Assembly (NCBI RefSeq): GCF_900110945.1
Contig: NZ_FOFL01000004.1
Span: 248,001 to 312,000 of the forward strand
Length of the DNA stretch: 64,000 nt
From: Devosia sp. YR412
Lineage (GTDB): Bacteria > Pseudomonadota > Alphaproteobacteria > Rhizobiales > Devosiaceae
Reading direction: 5' to 3'
Below are positions 25,065 to 35,616 of the stretch, one piece after another (positions within the stretch are counted from its first letter, which is position 1; every line of letters begins with the position of its first letter). The position numbers and the translations under genes were made by a program. Below the pieces are notes generated by a model. It did no database searches, was not told where the DNA came from, and saw nothing but the letters and a program-made list of their open reading frames with translations.

Positions 25065-26003
25065 TTAATGCCAGCTCTTCAGCCCCAGCAGCTTCTCGCC
25101 CAGCTCGGTCAGCTTGGCCGTCTCGGAATTTTTCTTCTCCCATTCACGCGGATCGCCCGGAAAGGCATCGCGCTGCGGGTGGTCGAGCTCGCGCCATAGC
25201 CGCACCCGTTCTGTGCGTTCCGCCACATTGCCCTCGTCGGCCGGATACATCGAAATATATTGCGCCATGCGCACCCGGTCCTTGGAGTGGTTGGGCCGCA
25301 CGCCATGGGCCAGCAGGGTGTTGAAGATCATCAGATCGCCCGGCTCCATCTCGATATTGGTGATCTTGAGGCCCGTCGTATCGGGATGCATCGGGTCGCG
25401 GTCGGCTGGCTGGGTCTTCACCCAGTTGTCGAAATCATAGAACAGCTCGGGAATGCACTGAAAGCCGCCTACATCGCCATCCTGCTTGACGAGGCTCAAG
25501 ACGCCCTGCACGCCGATCGGCAGCGGATCGAGCGAGGTATCGCTGTCCCAGTGGATGAAGCCATTGGGATTGCCCTGCACCTTCTTGGGCACATTGAGAT
25601 TGGCCCGGTCGATGCTGGTCCAGAGTTCCTCGATGTCCCAGATATCGACGAAGGCGTCGTAGACCCGCTGTTCCATGCGGTTGTCCCACAACAGCTGGTG
25701 GTTGTAGATTTCCACCATGCCGGTGCCGTTGAGCTCCTTCATCTTGTGGTCGCGGCGCTGCGGCGCATACCAGGTGCTTGGATCTGCCGGATTCTTTTCA
25801 TCAAATTCCCAGAGCAAAGCCTTGAGCCGCTCGACATTTTCCTGCGGCACCGCACCGCGCACAATCACATAGCCCTTGGTCACCCAGTGCTCCCAGTCTG
25901 CCGGGCTCAGCACCCGCAGGGGCAGCTTCTTGACGATATCCTTGAGCTGCGTGGTCACCACCTGCGTGGTTGGATGGCTGTCGCGTTTCGTGGCTGGCTG
26001 CAT
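25065..26003 (-). CDS. Phytanoyl-CoA dioxygenase (PhyH) family oxygenase
   Basis: The 312-residue protein has the double-stranded beta-helix pattern of Fe(II)/2-oxoglutarate dioxygenases of the PhyH group. YVIVRGAVPQENVERL opens it; the metal ligands are HWD (His151, Asp153) and a distal His233, with Arg236 placed to bind 2-oxoglutarate. The substrate cannot be deduced; family members hydroxylate acyl-CoAs, ectoine, phosphonates and others. The ATG at 26003 has GGGAGAGA directly upstream; a longer frame to 26093 lacks a site. It is divergent from the AraC-type gene with about 130 bases between the starts, so that regulator probably controls it. Confidence 0.85.
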   Translation of the reverse strand: MQPATKRDSHPTTQVVTTQLKDIVKKLPLRVLSPADWEHWVTKGYVIVRGAVPQENVERLKALLWEFDEKNPADPSTWYAPQRRDHKMKELNGTGMVEIYNHQLLWDNRMEQRVYDAFVDIWDIEELWTSIDRANLNVPKKVQGNPNGFIHWDSDTSLDPLPIGVQGVLSLVKQDGDVGGFQCIPELFYDFDNWVKTQPADRDPMHPDTTGLKITNIEMEPGDLMIFNTLLAHGVRPNHSKDRVRMAQYISMYPADEGNVAERTERVRLWRELDHPQRDAFPGDPREWEKKNSETAKLTELGEKLLGLKSWH

Positions 26004-26135
26004 GTCTCTCTCCCATTGTGGTCCCCGCTGGGGCTTGCTGATGGGATTGAGCCTAGGGTGCCTTGCGCGTGGCTTCTTGCCCAAGGCTGGCAAGTATTGA
26101 TACTATTCTGGCGCAGAACGAGTGAGCGACGCCAC

Positions 26136-26993
26136 ATGAAGTCCTATCTCGAACATCTCACCACCGATGAGGACGCCTCCTGGGCGACCCTCAACCGGCG
26201 GCTCGATGACAGTATTCCCTTCCAGTGGCACCACCATCCCGAGTTCGAGCTGACCCTGACGCTCAATTCCTCCGGCCAGCGCTTCATCGGCGACCACATC
26301 GGCCGCTACGAGCCGGGCGACCTCGTGCTGATCGGCCCCTACCTGCCCCATACCTGGCATTCGCTCGACCGGCCCGACGCCGGCCAGCCGCATCGGGCGC
26401 TGGTCATGTGGTTCCTGCCCGAATGGGCCGAACGGCTCACCGCCAATGCCGAGCTGCGGCCGGTGGGCGCCATGCTGGCTCGCGCCGCCAATGGCCTCAA
26501 ATTCTCCGACGCTGCCGCCAGCGCCATCCGTCCGGCCGTCGAACAGCTCTTCACCCAACCCCCGGTGGAGCGCTTTCTTGGACTGGTCTCCGTGCTGCAT
26601 ACCCTCGCAAAAGACCGCGATGCCACCCCGCTTTCGGCCACCGCGCCCGAATTGGCGCCCGCCGCCACCGATCGCGGTCGCATTGATCGCGTCCTCAACC
26701 ATATTCACAGCAATTTCGCCCAACCCATTAGCATGACTCAACTCGCCGATATCGCCGCCCTCTCGACCTCGGGCCTGCACCGCACTTTCCTGCGCCACAC
26801 CCGCCAGAGCGTCAGCCAATACCTGATCCGCCTGCGCATCGGCCGCGCCTGCGCCCTGCTCTCCTCGGGCAACATGCCGATCGGCCAGATCGCCGGCGAA
26901 GTCGGCTATGACTCCCTCGCCAATTTCAACCGCCAGTTCAAATCCCTCAAAAGCACCACGCCAAGGGAATACAGGGCGGCCTTTTCGCAGTAG
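26136..26993 (+). CDS. AraC-family transcriptional regulator
   Basis: The 285-residue protein has an N-terminal cupin sensor (FQWHHHPEFELTLTLNSSGQRFIGDHIGRYEPGDLVLIGPYLPHTW) and a C-terminal AraC domain with two helix-turn-helix units: ISMTQLADIAALSTSGLHRTF and GQIAGEVGYDSLANFNRQFKS. Such regulators bind a small sugar or related ligand and activate a nearby gene, here most likely the divergent PhyH oxygenase. The ATG at 26136 is the first in-frame start that leaves space for divergent promoters; the frame is open far upstream without meaning. folP begins nine bases after the stop. Confidence 0.9.
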   Translation: MKSYLEHLTTDEDASWATLNRRLDDSIPFQWHHHPEFELTLTLNSSGQRFIGDHIGRYEPGDLVLIGPYLPHTWHSLDRPDAGQPHRALVMWFLPEWAERLTANAELRPVGAMLARAANGLKFSDAAASAIRPAVEQLFTQPPVERFLGLVSVLHTLAKDRDATPLSATAPELAPAATDRGRIDRVLNHIHSNFAQPISMTQLADIAALSTSGLHRTFLRHTRQSVSQYLIRLRIGRACALLSSGNMPIGQIAGEVGYDSLANFNRQFKSLKSTTPREYRAAFSQ

Positions 26994-27002
26994 ACCTCAG
27001 CC

Positions 27003-27866
27003 ATGCACTCGACCCACGCCATCCCCCTGCCCAGCCGCCCGCCCCTGATCCTGGGGCCAGTGCCTTGCGTCATGGGTATTCTCAACGTCACCCCCGACAG
27101 CTTCTCCGACGGCGGCCAGCACGATCGTGTCGATGCCGCCATGGCGCATGCCCACCAGATGATCGCCGAAGGGGCCGACATCATCGATATCGGTGGCGAA
27201 AGCACCCGCCCCGGCTCGCAGCCGGTGGGCGTGCAGGAAGAACTCGACCGCGTCATGCCGGTTATCCAGGCGCTGGTCGCCGCCGGCATCACCACGCCCC
27301 TCTCCATCGACACCTACAAGCCGCTCGTCGCCGATCAGGCCATCCAGGCCGGCGCCGCGATCATCAACGACGTGCACGGCCTGCAGGGCGCGGACGAAAT
27401 GGCCGACGTCGCCGCCCTGCACCAGGTGCCGGTCATCGTCATGCATTGGCAAAAAGACCGCGATAAATTTTTTCCGCTCCTCGATGACATGCGCCGCTAT
27501 TTCGAGCGCAGTATCGCACGCGCCGAGCAGGCGGGGATAAGTCGCGACCGGCTCATTCTCGATCCGGGCTTTGGTTTCGGCAAAACACTCAGCGAAAACT
27601 ATGCAATCCTGCAGCAAATCGGCGGCATTCAACACGAAAGATGGCAGCAAAAACTGCCTTTGCTTGTTGGTTGCTCGCGCAAATCCATGATCGGAAAACT
27701 GCTCGGCAACGAGCCCGAGGAGCGCCTGGCGGGCACGATTGCCGCCAATGTCATCGGCTATCTCAATGGCGGGCATATCTTTCGGGTGCATGACGTCCGC
27801 GCCAATCGCGATGCCCTTCGCGTGGCACAGGCGACGCTGTATGGTCCGCCGACGGAACTGGGGTAG
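27003..27866 (+). CDS. folP: Dihydropteroate synthase
   Basis: The 287-residue TIM-barrel enzyme joins p-aminobenzoate to dihydropterin pyrophosphate and is the target of sulfonamides. Signatures: MGILNVTPDSFSDGG (pterin-pyrophosphate loop), IIDIGGESTRPGSQPV, INDVHGLQ, and the C-terminal GCSRKSMIG substrate loop. It is the first gene of a folate cluster folP-folB-folK; three bases separate it from folB. Usual length for bacterial FolP is 265-290 residues. Confidence 0.95.
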   Translation: MHSTHAIPLPSRPPLILGPVPCVMGILNVTPDSFSDGGQHDRVDAAMAHAHQMIAEGADIIDIGGESTRPGSQPVGVQEELDRVMPVIQALVAAGITTPLSIDTYKPLVADQAIQAGAAIINDVHGLQGADEMADVAALHQVPVIVMHWQKDRDKFFPLLDDMRRYFERSIARAEQAGISRDRLILDPGFGFGKTLSENYAILQQIGGIQHERWQQKLPLLVGCSRKSMIGKLLGNEPEERLAGTIAANVIGYLNGGHIFRVHDVRANRDALRVAQATLYGPPTELG

Positions 27867-27869
27867 CAC

Positions 27870-28256
27870 ATGACGCAGGCGTTCACGGGCGACCGTATCA
27901 TCCTGAAAGACCTGGGCTTTTATGGCTATCATGGGCTGATGAAAGAAGAGAAGGCGCTCGGCCAGCGATTCTTTATCGACCTCGAATGCGGCGTCGACCT
28001 CTCCGCCCCGGCCCTCACCGACAGCATCGGCAAGACGGTTTCCTATGCTGATATCTATGACGTGGTGAAGCAGGCCTTCGAGGGCAAGCGCATGCATCTC
28101 ATTGAGGCCGTTGCACAAAATATCGTCGATGCGATTTTCAATGCCTTCCAGGACGTGAACTGGATCATCATCCGCGTCCGCAAGCCCGAGGCGCCGATTG
28201 CCATGGTGCGCGGCGAGGCGGCGATCGAGCTGCATCGGCAGCGGAAAATCTCGTGA
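27870..28256 (+). CDS. folB: Dihydroneopterin aldolase
   Basis: A 128-residue protein with the FolB pattern: IILKDLGFYGYHGLMKEEKALGQRFFIDLECGVD (the His/Glu active-site region), TVSYADIYDVVKQAF, and IRVRKPEAPI. It cleaves dihydroneopterin to hydroxymethyl-dihydropterin. Its stop overlaps the GTG start of folK by four bases (GTGA), so the two are translationally coupled. Confidence 0.93.
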   Translation: MTQAFTGDRIILKDLGFYGYHGLMKEEKALGQRFFIDLECGVDLSAPALTDSIGKTVSYADIYDVVKQAFEGKRMHLIEAVAQNIVDAIFNAFQDVNWIIIRVRKPEAPIAMVRGEAAIELHRQRKIS

Positions 28257-28699
28257 CCTCAAAGGCTTGGCTTAGCTTGGGCGCCAATATCGGCGATCCG
28301 CCGGCGCAACTGGCCGAGGCCTTGCGCCGGATCGATGCGGAAGAGCATGTCCACATCACAAAACGCTCCTCGGTGATTATCACCAAGGCTTGGGGCAAAA
28401 CGGATCAGCCGGACTTCGCCAATATGGCGATCGAGGTGGAGACCAGTCTCAAGCCGCTGGAATTGCTCGATGTTCTGCAGGCCATCGAGCTCGCCATGGG
28501 CCGCGTGCGCAAGGAGGTCTGGGGGCCAAGGCTGATCGATATCGACATCTTGGCCTATGACCAGATCGAGATGATATCCCCGCGCCTGACCCTGCCGCAC
28601 CCTTATGCCCATGAGCGTGAATTCGTCTTGAATCCCCTCGCAGAAATTTCACCATCGGTGAACCAATGGCTCACCAGACGGGTGCATTCCGCGAATTAG
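28253..28699 (+). CDS. folK: 2-amino-4-hydroxy-6-hydroxymethyldihydropteridine pyrophosphokinase
   Basis: The 148-residue protein starts at GTG 28253 and shows LSLGANIGDP at the N terminus, FANMAIEVET and the HPPK signature VRKEVWGPRLIDIDILAYD (about 83-101) with its Mg2+-binding DIDI aspartates. It adds pyrophosphate from ATP to the pterin, feeding FolP. It ends the fol cluster and overlaps the convergent ATP12-family gene by four bases. Confidence 0.94.
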   Translation: MTSKAWLSLGANIGDPPAQLAEALRRIDAEEHVHITKRSSVIITKAWGKTDQPDFANMAIEVETSLKPLELLDVLQAIELAMGRVRKEVWGPRLIDIDILAYDQIEMISPRLTLPHPYAHEREFVLNPLAEISPSVNQWLTRRVHSAN

Positions 28700-29475
28700 G
28701 GACGCAGCGCGTCCACAACCGCAACGGCGGTATCAAATTCCACGCGGCGCCGGGCCCGGCGAATCTCGGCTTCCTCGTCCTGGCCCCAATGGGTGATCTG
28801 GTAATCCTCATCGACATGCGCCGCGGTCCAGACCTCATCGGCTGAGAACAGCTCATGCAGCAGGCCAATGGCCAGAAGGCCCGACCCGGTCAGGCCGGTG
28901 ATCGAGACCAGCGCCGTGAGGGTGAGCAGGTTCTCATTGCCCAGCGACTCGGCCAGACGATCGAGCGTCGCCTTGGGCTGGGGCTGGTGGATGATGCCCA
29001 TGGTCGGCTGGAAGCTGATGCCGAAGTGGCGGGCCAGCGTGGTCAGCGCGTGATCCCAGGCCTTGTCCTGCCGGGCGACCAGTTCCTGCGGGCTATCGGC
29101 GCGATAGAGCAGCAGGTCGCCGGCAGCAAATTTCAGCACTTCCTCACGGAAGGCCGGTACCATGGCTTCGCCGCTCTCGATCGCCGAATTGACCAGCCGC
29201 ACCATGGGCATGGTGGTGGCGTCGATGAACTCGCCCTGCGCCGACCATTCCTCGGCAATGGCCGTGGCAATGGCCGCGACCGGGACAACGATCGGATGCT
29301 TGTGGCCCGGCGTCTTGGTCTGGCGGCCATCGAGCGTCACGACAAAACCGCCATCGACCGGACCGGCGGCTACGTCTTTGTAGAACCGCTTGGGCAGTTC
29401 GACCTTGTCGAGCTCCTGCGCCCGGCCATAACCGTCGTTGAGGTGTTTCTGGATTTCGTCGAGCTGGTCGCGCAT
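28696..29475 (-). CDS. ATP12-family F1-ATPase assembly chaperone
   Basis: The 259-residue protein resembles mitochondrial Atp12 and its alphaproteobacterial relatives, which hold the F1 alpha subunit during ATP synthase assembly. KRFYKDVAAGPVDGGFVVTLDGRQTKTPGH lies at about 30-60, EWSAQGEFIDATTMPMVRLVNSAIE at about 76-100, and the conserved YRADSPQELVARQDKAWDHAL further on. The ATG at 29475 is four bases after the HAD-gene stop. This family is a hallmark of alphaproteobacteria and mitochondria. It forms an operon with the HAD, pseudouridine synthase and crcB genes. Confidence 0.88.
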   Translation of the reverse strand: MRDQLDEIQKHLNDGYGRAQELDKVELPKRFYKDVAAGPVDGGFVVTLDGRQTKTPGHKHPIVVPVAAIATAIAEEWSAQGEFIDATTMPMVRLVNSAIESGEAMVPAFREEVLKFAAGDLLLYRADSPQELVARQDKAWDHALTTLARHFGISFQPTMGIIHQPQPKATLDRLAESLGNENLLTLTALVSITGLTGSGLLAIGLLHELFSADEVWTAAHVDEDYQITHWGQDEEAEIRRARRRVEFDTAVAVVDALRP

Positions 29476-29479
29476 GGGC

Positions 29480-30142
29480 TTAGTCCAGGAGTTTGGCGAT
29501 CGCCGGGACCAATTGGTCATAGCGGTCGATCATGGTGTCAGCGCCGACGGCGATCAGCTCGCGCGGCTCGTGATAGCCCCAGGTGACGCCAATGGTGCGG
29601 GTCTTGGCGGCAACGCCCATTTCGATATCGAAGGTGGTGTCGCCGATCATCACCGTCTGCTCCGGGGTCGCGCCGGTCTCGCGCATGGCGGTTTCGAGCA
29701 TGCCGGGATGGGGCTTGGAGGGATTGTGGTCGGGCGTCTGCAGGGTGACGAAGTGGTCGGTCAGGTCATGAATTGCCAGGATGCGATGCACGCCGTTGAG
29801 ACCCTTGCCGGTGGCGATACCGAGCACGACGTCGTCCAGTGCCCGTAAGGCGTTCAATGCCTCCAGCGCGCCGGGATACAGGCCCTCGCGGTCACCATTG
29901 GTGACAACGGAGGCGCGGTAATGCGCCTTGTAGTCATTGACCAGCGTGTCGATCAGCACCGGATCATCGGTGTGAGCCAGCCGCGCCATGGCATTGGGCA
30001 GCGACAGGCCGATAACGCGGCGCGACTGGGCCGGCGTCGGCGGGGTGAGCCCTGCCCCGGCCAGGGTCGTCGCCATATGCTCGGAGATCAACGCCTGAGT
30101 GTCGATCAGCGTGCCGTCCATATCGAAAATGACGAGTTTCAA
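29480..30142 (-). CDS. HAD-family phosphatase, phosphoglycolate-phosphatase-like
   Basis: The 220-residue enzyme has the HAD motifs in order: I DMDGTLIDT (7-15) with the nucleophile Asp, II in IATGKG (about 109-114), III Lys in SKPHPGMLE, and IV GDTTFDIEM. The cap domain between residues 16 and 90 is of the C1 helical type. It removes phosphate from a small metabolite such as 2-phosphoglycolate; the substrate is not fixed by sequence. Its start overlaps the pseudouridine synthase stop by four bases. Confidence 0.88.
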   Translation of the reverse strand: MKLVIFDMDGTLIDTQALISEHMATTLAGAGLTPPTPAQSRRVIGLSLPNAMARLAHTDDPVLIDTLVNDYKAHYRASVVTNGDREGLYPGALEALNALRALDDVVLGIATGKGLNGVHRILAIHDLTDHFVTLQTPDHNPSKPHPGMLETAMRETGATPEQTVMIGDTTFDIEMGVAAKTRTIGVTWGYHEPRELIAVGADTMIDRYDQLVPAIAKLLD

Positions 30143-31125
30143 ACGCCATCCTCCGGATCGCCGCTGACATCATAGCGGTCGGGATCAAAGCCCAGCGTCT
30201 CAAAGCTCGCCCGCATATGCGGCGGCAGCGGTGCCGAAATGTCGAGGCGCTTGCCATTGCGCAGCGGAATGGCAATGCGGCGGGCATGCAGATGCAGGCC
30301 TTCGGAAAGGCCCGGCGCGCCCTGCCAATTCTCGATGTTGAAATAGCGGGGGTCACCGATAATCGGCGTGCCGAGCTGAGCCATATGCACGCGCAGCTGA
30401 TGGGTGCGGCCGGTGACCGGCTTCAGCGTCACCCAGGCAAAGCGCCGGCTGGCGGTATCGGTGGTGGAATAATAGCTCAGCGAATGCTGGGCATTGGGGG
30501 CGCCATTGCGCACCACAACCATCTGCTCGCCATCGTCTGTGCTCTGGCGGGCGAGGAAGCAGGAGATTTCGCCCTGCTGCGGATGCGGATTGCCGGCGAC
30601 GATGGCCCAATAGATCTTCCGTGCCGAGCGCGAGCGGAACACATTACCGAAATGGCTGGCCGCCTGCTTGGTCTTGGCGACGACAAGGCAACCCGAGGTA
30701 TCGCGGTCGAGACGATGCACGAGGCGCGGCGGCTCGCCCTTCTTGTTGGGCAGGCTTTTCAGCATGCCGTCGAGATGGCGGCTCTGGCCGCTGCCGCCCT
30801 GCACGGCGAGGCCATGCGGCTTGTTGAAGACATAAATGTCATCGTCCTCATAAAGGATCAGGTCCTTGAGGAAATTGGCATCGGCATCGTTGAGCTTGAC
30901 CGGCTTGACGGTATCCGGATCATCGATCGGCGGGATGCGCACGGTCTGGCCGGGCACCAGTCGCGTATTGGTCGTGACCTTGGCCTTGTCGACCTTGACC
31001 TCGCCATTGCGGATCAGCTTCTGCAGCCGGCCAAAGCCCAATTGGGGGAAATGCGTGGCGAACCAGCGATCGAGACGCATGCCGTCTTCGTCGTCGTTTA
31101 CCAGCCGCTGTTGAACGCCACTCAT
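30139..31125 (-). CDS. RluA-family pseudouridine synthase (RluC/RluD-like)
   Basis: The 328-residue protein has an N-terminal S4 RNA-binding domain (RLDRWFATHFPQLGFGRLQKLIRNGEVKV) and a RluA catalytic core with the aspartate in HRLDRDTSGCLVVAK, followed by GRTHQLRVHMAQLGTPIIGD. It converts uridines of 23S rRNA to pseudouridine; RluC and RluD types share this order, and the site cannot be told here. The ATG at 31125 overlaps the crcB stop by four bases. Confidence 0.9.
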   Translation of the reverse strand: MSGVQQRLVNDDEDGMRLDRWFATHFPQLGFGRLQKLIRNGEVKVDKAKVTTNTRLVPGQTVRIPPIDDPDTVKPVKLNDADANFLKDLILYEDDDIYVFNKPHGLAVQGGSGQSRHLDGMLKSLPNKKGEPPRLVHRLDRDTSGCLVVAKTKQAASHFGNVFRSRSARKIYWAIVAGNPHPQQGEISCFLARQSTDDGEQMVVVRNGAPNAQHSLSYYSTTDTASRRFAWVTLKPVTGRTHQLRVHMAQLGTPIIGDPRYFNIENWQGAPGLSEGLHLHARRIAIPLRNGKRLDISAPLPPHMRASFETLGFDPDRYDVSGDPEDGV

Positions 31126-31502
31126 GCCACGCCTCGGGTCACCAAAAGCCCGAGATAAAGCCCAATGAGGCAGAGCACAACCGACAACAGCACATAAGTG
31201 CCAGCCAAGAGCCATTCGCCGCGCTCGATCAGCACGATCGTGTCGAGCGAAAAGGCGGAAAAGGTAGTGAAACCGCCGAGAATCCCAACGGCCACAAAGA
31301 GGCGTGCGTCCTCCTGCCAGGTCGGCAGGAAGCGGGCCATCAAGCCGATGAACAGGCCCATGGCGGCGGAGCCAATGATATTGATCAGCAGCGTGCCGAG
31401 CGGAAAGCTCGTGGGCCAGAACCGGGCGACCATCAGACTGGTGCCATAGCGGGCCATGGAACCAAGGGCGCCACCGAGGCCGACGAGAAGGAAAGGATGC
31501 AT
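31122..31502 (-). CDS. crcB: Fluoride efflux channel CrcB/Fluc
   Basis: A 126-residue four-helix membrane protein with the Fluc signatures GGALGSMARY near the start, PLGTLLINIIGSAAMGLF (about 33-50, with the pore asparagine) and VGILGGFTTFSAFSLDTI (about 71-88, with the Phe-box and Na+ site). It exports fluoride as a dual-topology dimer. The ATG at 31502 is preceded by AAGGAGG only one or two bases away, tighter than normal, and no alternative start fits. No fluoride riboswitch pattern is seen in the roughly 110 bases upstream. Confidence 0.92.
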   Translation of the reverse strand: MHPFLLVGLGGALGSMARYGTSLMVARFWPTSFPLGTLLINIIGSAAMGLFIGLMARFLPTWQEDARLFVAVGILGGFTTFSAFSLDTIVLIERGEWLLAGTYVLLSVVLCLIGLYLGLLVTRGVA

Positions 31503-31609
31503 GCCTCCTTCTAGGCCCGTTGCAACACCACTTCCAGCCTCAATTGCCGGATTTGACAGGCCCCACGAACAGGCTTCAAATCTCCCCAACACCGTCCGGG
31601 AGGGGACTT

Positions 31610-31972
31610 ATGAAACGCCTTGTTCTTGCCGCCACGCTGACCCTTGCAAGCTTTGCCCTGCCCGCCATGGCGCAGGATATCGGTGGAGAATGGGGCCGCG
31701 ACTCCGGCGCCTCGCGCATCGCCTTTGCGCCCTGCGGCAATGCGCTGTGCGGCACTATCACCTGGCTCCGCGACGCCAATGGCCCGGCGCGGGTCGGCCA
31801 GCAGGTGTATTTCGACATGAAACCGTCTGGCGAGAATGAATGGACCGGCAAGGCCTTCAACCCGGAAGACGGCAAGACCTATTCCGGCAAGATGCGGCTG
31901 AACGGTAATCGGCTGGTGACCGAAGGCTGCGTGTTTATTCTGTGCAAATCGGTGGAATGGGTACGGAACTAG
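31610..31972 (+). CDS. Secreted DUF2147-family protein
   Basis: The 120-residue protein has a Sec signal peptide (cleavage likely after residue 21, AMA-QD) and the DUF2147 pattern of a small periplasmic beta-barrel-like domain: GEWGRDSGASRIAFAPCGNALCGTITWLRD, NEWTGKAFNPEDGKTYSGKM and LVTEGCVFILCKSVEW. Two cysteine pairs could form disulfides. The function of the family is unknown. The ATG at 31610 has GGGAGGGG seven bases upstream. Its stop overlaps the convergent rarA stop by four bases. Confidence 0.82.
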   Translation: MKRLVLAATLTLASFALPAMAQDIGGEWGRDSGASRIAFAPCGNALCGTITWLRDANGPARVGQQVYFDMKPSGENEWTGKAFNPEDGKTYSGKMRLNGNRLVTEGCVFILCKSVEWVRN

Positions 31973-33285
31973 TCGGCCTCGCCCTTCTTGCTGGCCCTTA
32001 GCCGCTCGAAATATTCGATGCGCTTGCGCAGATCGCGCTCGAAGCCGCGCTCGACGGGCTCGTAGAATTTCTGCCGGCCGAGCTTTTCCGGGAAATATTC
32101 CTGGCCCGAAAAGGCCTCGGGCGTGTCGTGGTCGTAGATGTATCCGTCCCCATAGCCCGAGTTTTTCATCAGCTTGGTCGGCGCGTTGAGAATGACCATG
32201 GGCGGCGCGGGCGAGCCGGTCTCCTTGGCCAGTACCATGGCGGACTTGAAGGCGGTGTAGACGGCGTTGCTCTTGGGCGCCAACGCGAGGTGAACCACGA
32301 CCTGGGCCAGCGCCAGCTCGCCCTCCGGCGAGCCGAGCATCTGATAGGCATCTCGGGCAGCGACGGCCAAAGGCAACGCCTGCGGATCAGCCTCACCGAT
32401 ATCTTCCGAAGCCATGCGGATCAGCCGGCGGGCGAGAAACAGCGGATCTTCCCCGGCCACCAGCATGCGGGCGAAATAGTAGAGAGCCGCATCGGGATCG
32501 GAACCGCGGATGGTCTTGTGCAGGGCCGAAATCAGATTGTAGTGGCCGTCCTGCGCCTTGTCATAGATCGGCGCGCGGCGCTGGATGACGGTGAGCATGG
32601 TGGCGGCGTCGAGCGTCTCGCCCGGCTTGGCCGAGGCCAGCACTTCTTCCACCAGCCCCAGCAGCGCCCGCCCATCGCCATCGGCAAGCGTCAACAGCGT
32701 GCTACGGGCCTCCGGCTCGAGCGGCAGGGCGGCGCCGGTCAGTTCCTCGGCGCGCTGCACCAGCTTTTCCAGATCGTCGAGACCGAGCGACTCGAAACGC
32801 AGCACCTGGCTGCGCGATAAGAGAGCCGCGTTAAGCTCGAAGCTCGGATTTTCGGTGGTAGCACCGACCAGCACAACTGTGCCGTCTTCCATCACCGGCA
32901 GAAAGCCATCCTGCTGGGCGCGGTTGAAGCGGTGGATTTCATCGACAAACAGCAGAGTCTTGTGGCCGGAGAGGCGCTGGAAACGGGCCTGTTCGAAGAC
33001 CTTCTTGAGATCGGCCACGCCGGAAAACACCGCCGAAATCTGCACGAATGTATAGTCGATCTGATCAGCCAGCAGCCGCGCGACGGTGGTCTTGCCGGTG
33101 CCGGGCGGTCCCCAGAGGATCAGCGAACCGAGCCGGCCCGAGGCGATCATGCGGCGCAGCGTGCCATCGGGGCCGAGCAGATGCGTCTGGCCGATTACCT
33201 CGTCGAGGCTGCGCGGGCGCAATTGATCGGCAAGCGGCCGGGCGCGGTCGGTTTCGGCGGGATCGGCAGCGAAGAGATCTGACAT
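31969..33285 (-). CDS. rarA: Replication-associated recombination protein RarA (MgsA)
   Basis: A 438-residue AAA+ ATPase of the RarA/WRNIP1 family. [16 protein letters not shown] precedes Walker A GPPGTGKT (59-66); Walker B is [16 protein letters not shown], sensor 1 is [19 protein letters not shown], and the C-terminal tetramerisation domain includes [10 protein letters not shown]. It acts at stalled replication forks. It stands alone on the minus strand, about 70 bases before the secreted 158-residue protein gene in the direction of transcription. Confidence 0.95.
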   Translation of the reverse strand: MSDLFAADPAETDRARPLADQLRPRSLDEVIGQTHLLGPDGTLRRMIASGRLGSLILWGPPGTGKTTVARLLADQIDYTFVQISAVFSGVADLKKVFEQARFQRLSGHKTLLFVDEIHRFNRAQQDGFLPVMEDGTVVLVGATTENPSFELNAALLSRSQVLRFESLGLDDLEKLVQRAEELTGAALPLEPEARSTLLTLADGDGRALLGLVEEVLASAKPGETLDAATMLTVIQRRAPIYDKAQDGHYNLISALHKTIRGSDPDAALYYFARMLVAGEDPLFLARRLIRMASEDIGEADPQALPLAVAARDAYQMLGSPEGELALAQVVVHLALAPKSNAVYTAFKSAMVLAKETGSPAPPMVILNAPTKLMKNSGYGDGYIYDHDTPEAFSGQEYFPEKLGRQKFYEPVERGFERDLRKRIEYFERLRASKKGEAD

Positions 33286-33327
33286 GAAGGGGTTTTAGCG
33301 GATTACGCCGCGGGCCAAAAGCTGAAA

Positions 33328-33352
33328 GGCGGGAGAGGCATGCTCTCCCGCC
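33328..33352 (-). terminator. Hairpin downstream of the secreted hypothetical gene
   Basis: Perfect stem GGCGGGAGAG / CTCTCCCGCC around loop CATGC (minus-strand reading), followed by TTTCAGCTTTT. It lies just after the stop of the gene at 33359 and before rarA. The T-run is broken, so termination may be partial. Confidence 0.65.
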
Positions 33353-33358
33353 AGAGCT

Positions 33359-33835
33359 TCAGTTCATCGCGACGCCATCAAGGACCAACTTGCCGCCAGT
33401 CAGCGACAGCGAGACGGTCTGCGTGGCATAGGTGGAGACCGAGGTTGAGATCGAATTGACCGTGGCGCCGGAGATTTCGTAGCGCACTTCGCGATCGGTG
33501 CCGTCGGCATCGGTCGTGGTGGTGACGAGCACCAGACCATAGTCCGTCTTGCTCTTGCCGTCGGCCTGCGAGGCCCAGCCGAGGAGCTCGGCATTCATCG
33601 GCGCAATGGTCGAGAGCGACAGCGTCAGCTCGGTCGCGGCCGGCGTGCCTTCATAGGCGGCCGTGGTCGACAGGTAGATCGAGGCGTCGCTGACCGTATA
33701 GTCGAGCGCATCGCCATTGGCGGCGACCAGCGAAAGCTTGGCAGGCGGAAAATCCTGCGCCGCAACGGGATTGGCCAGGGCCAGACCGGTGACCAAAGCA
33801 GCAGCAAGCAGGGACTTGGCAGTAAGGCTAAACAT
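33359..33835 (-). CDS. Secreted hypothetical protein
   Basis: I do not recognise this 158-residue protein. It has a Sec signal peptide (cleavage likely after residue 26, VAA-QD) and a mature domain rich in Thr, Ser and alternating hydrophobic residues (ATELTLSLSTIAPMNAELLGW, YGLVLVTTTTDADGTDREVRYEISG), which suggests an all-beta periplasmic domain. It has no cysteine. It is a single gene between the HtrA protease and rarA, with a hairpin after it. A GAGAGCG site about six bases upstream supports the start. Confidence 0.7.
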   Translation of the reverse strand: MFSLTAKSLLAAALVTGLALANPVAAQDFPPAKLSLVAANGDALDYTVSDASIYLSTTAAYEGTPAATELTLSLSTIAPMNAELLGWASQADGKSKTDYGLVLVTTTTDADGTDREVRYEISGATVNSISTSVSTYATQTVSLSLTGGKLVLDGVAMN

Positions 33836-33894
33836 CAGAACGCTCTCCCAATAATGCGCTGACTTGCCGGTCCAACGGGGTTAAGTCAAGCGCC

Positions 33895-35364
<1,470 letters not shown>

Positions 35365-35587
35365 GCTGAAAACTCCAGTGCAATGCGGGCAGAGGCAAGC
35401 GCCCGGATTCTGGCGCGAAAATGGCAGCTTCATTACCGTTCGGTAGGATAACGCAGACGTTGTCGACGGCGCATCAGCCAGGCGATGGAACCCATGCTGG
35501 CGACCATGAATTAACCGAGGCAAGCCAAGGCTTTTTCACCGCGGTTTGCCGTCATCGGACCGTCGCATTTTGCATCCAAATAAACGT

Positions 35588-35616
35588 TTGCGCCGGGGTC
35601 ACCATGGCCCTATATG
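35588..35616 (+). promoter_or_regulatory. Candidate promoter of the decarboxylase gene
   Basis: A TTGCGC hexamer and a TATATG hexamer are 17 bases apart, 48 bases before the start codon at 35664. The -10 is good and the -35 is moderate. Confidence 0.4.

Noticed and set aside
31503-31609. Possible fluoride riboswitch before crcB
   Set aside because: The upstream bases lack the conserved GGNGAUGG-type motif, and the region is short and shared with the divergent DUF2147 gene.
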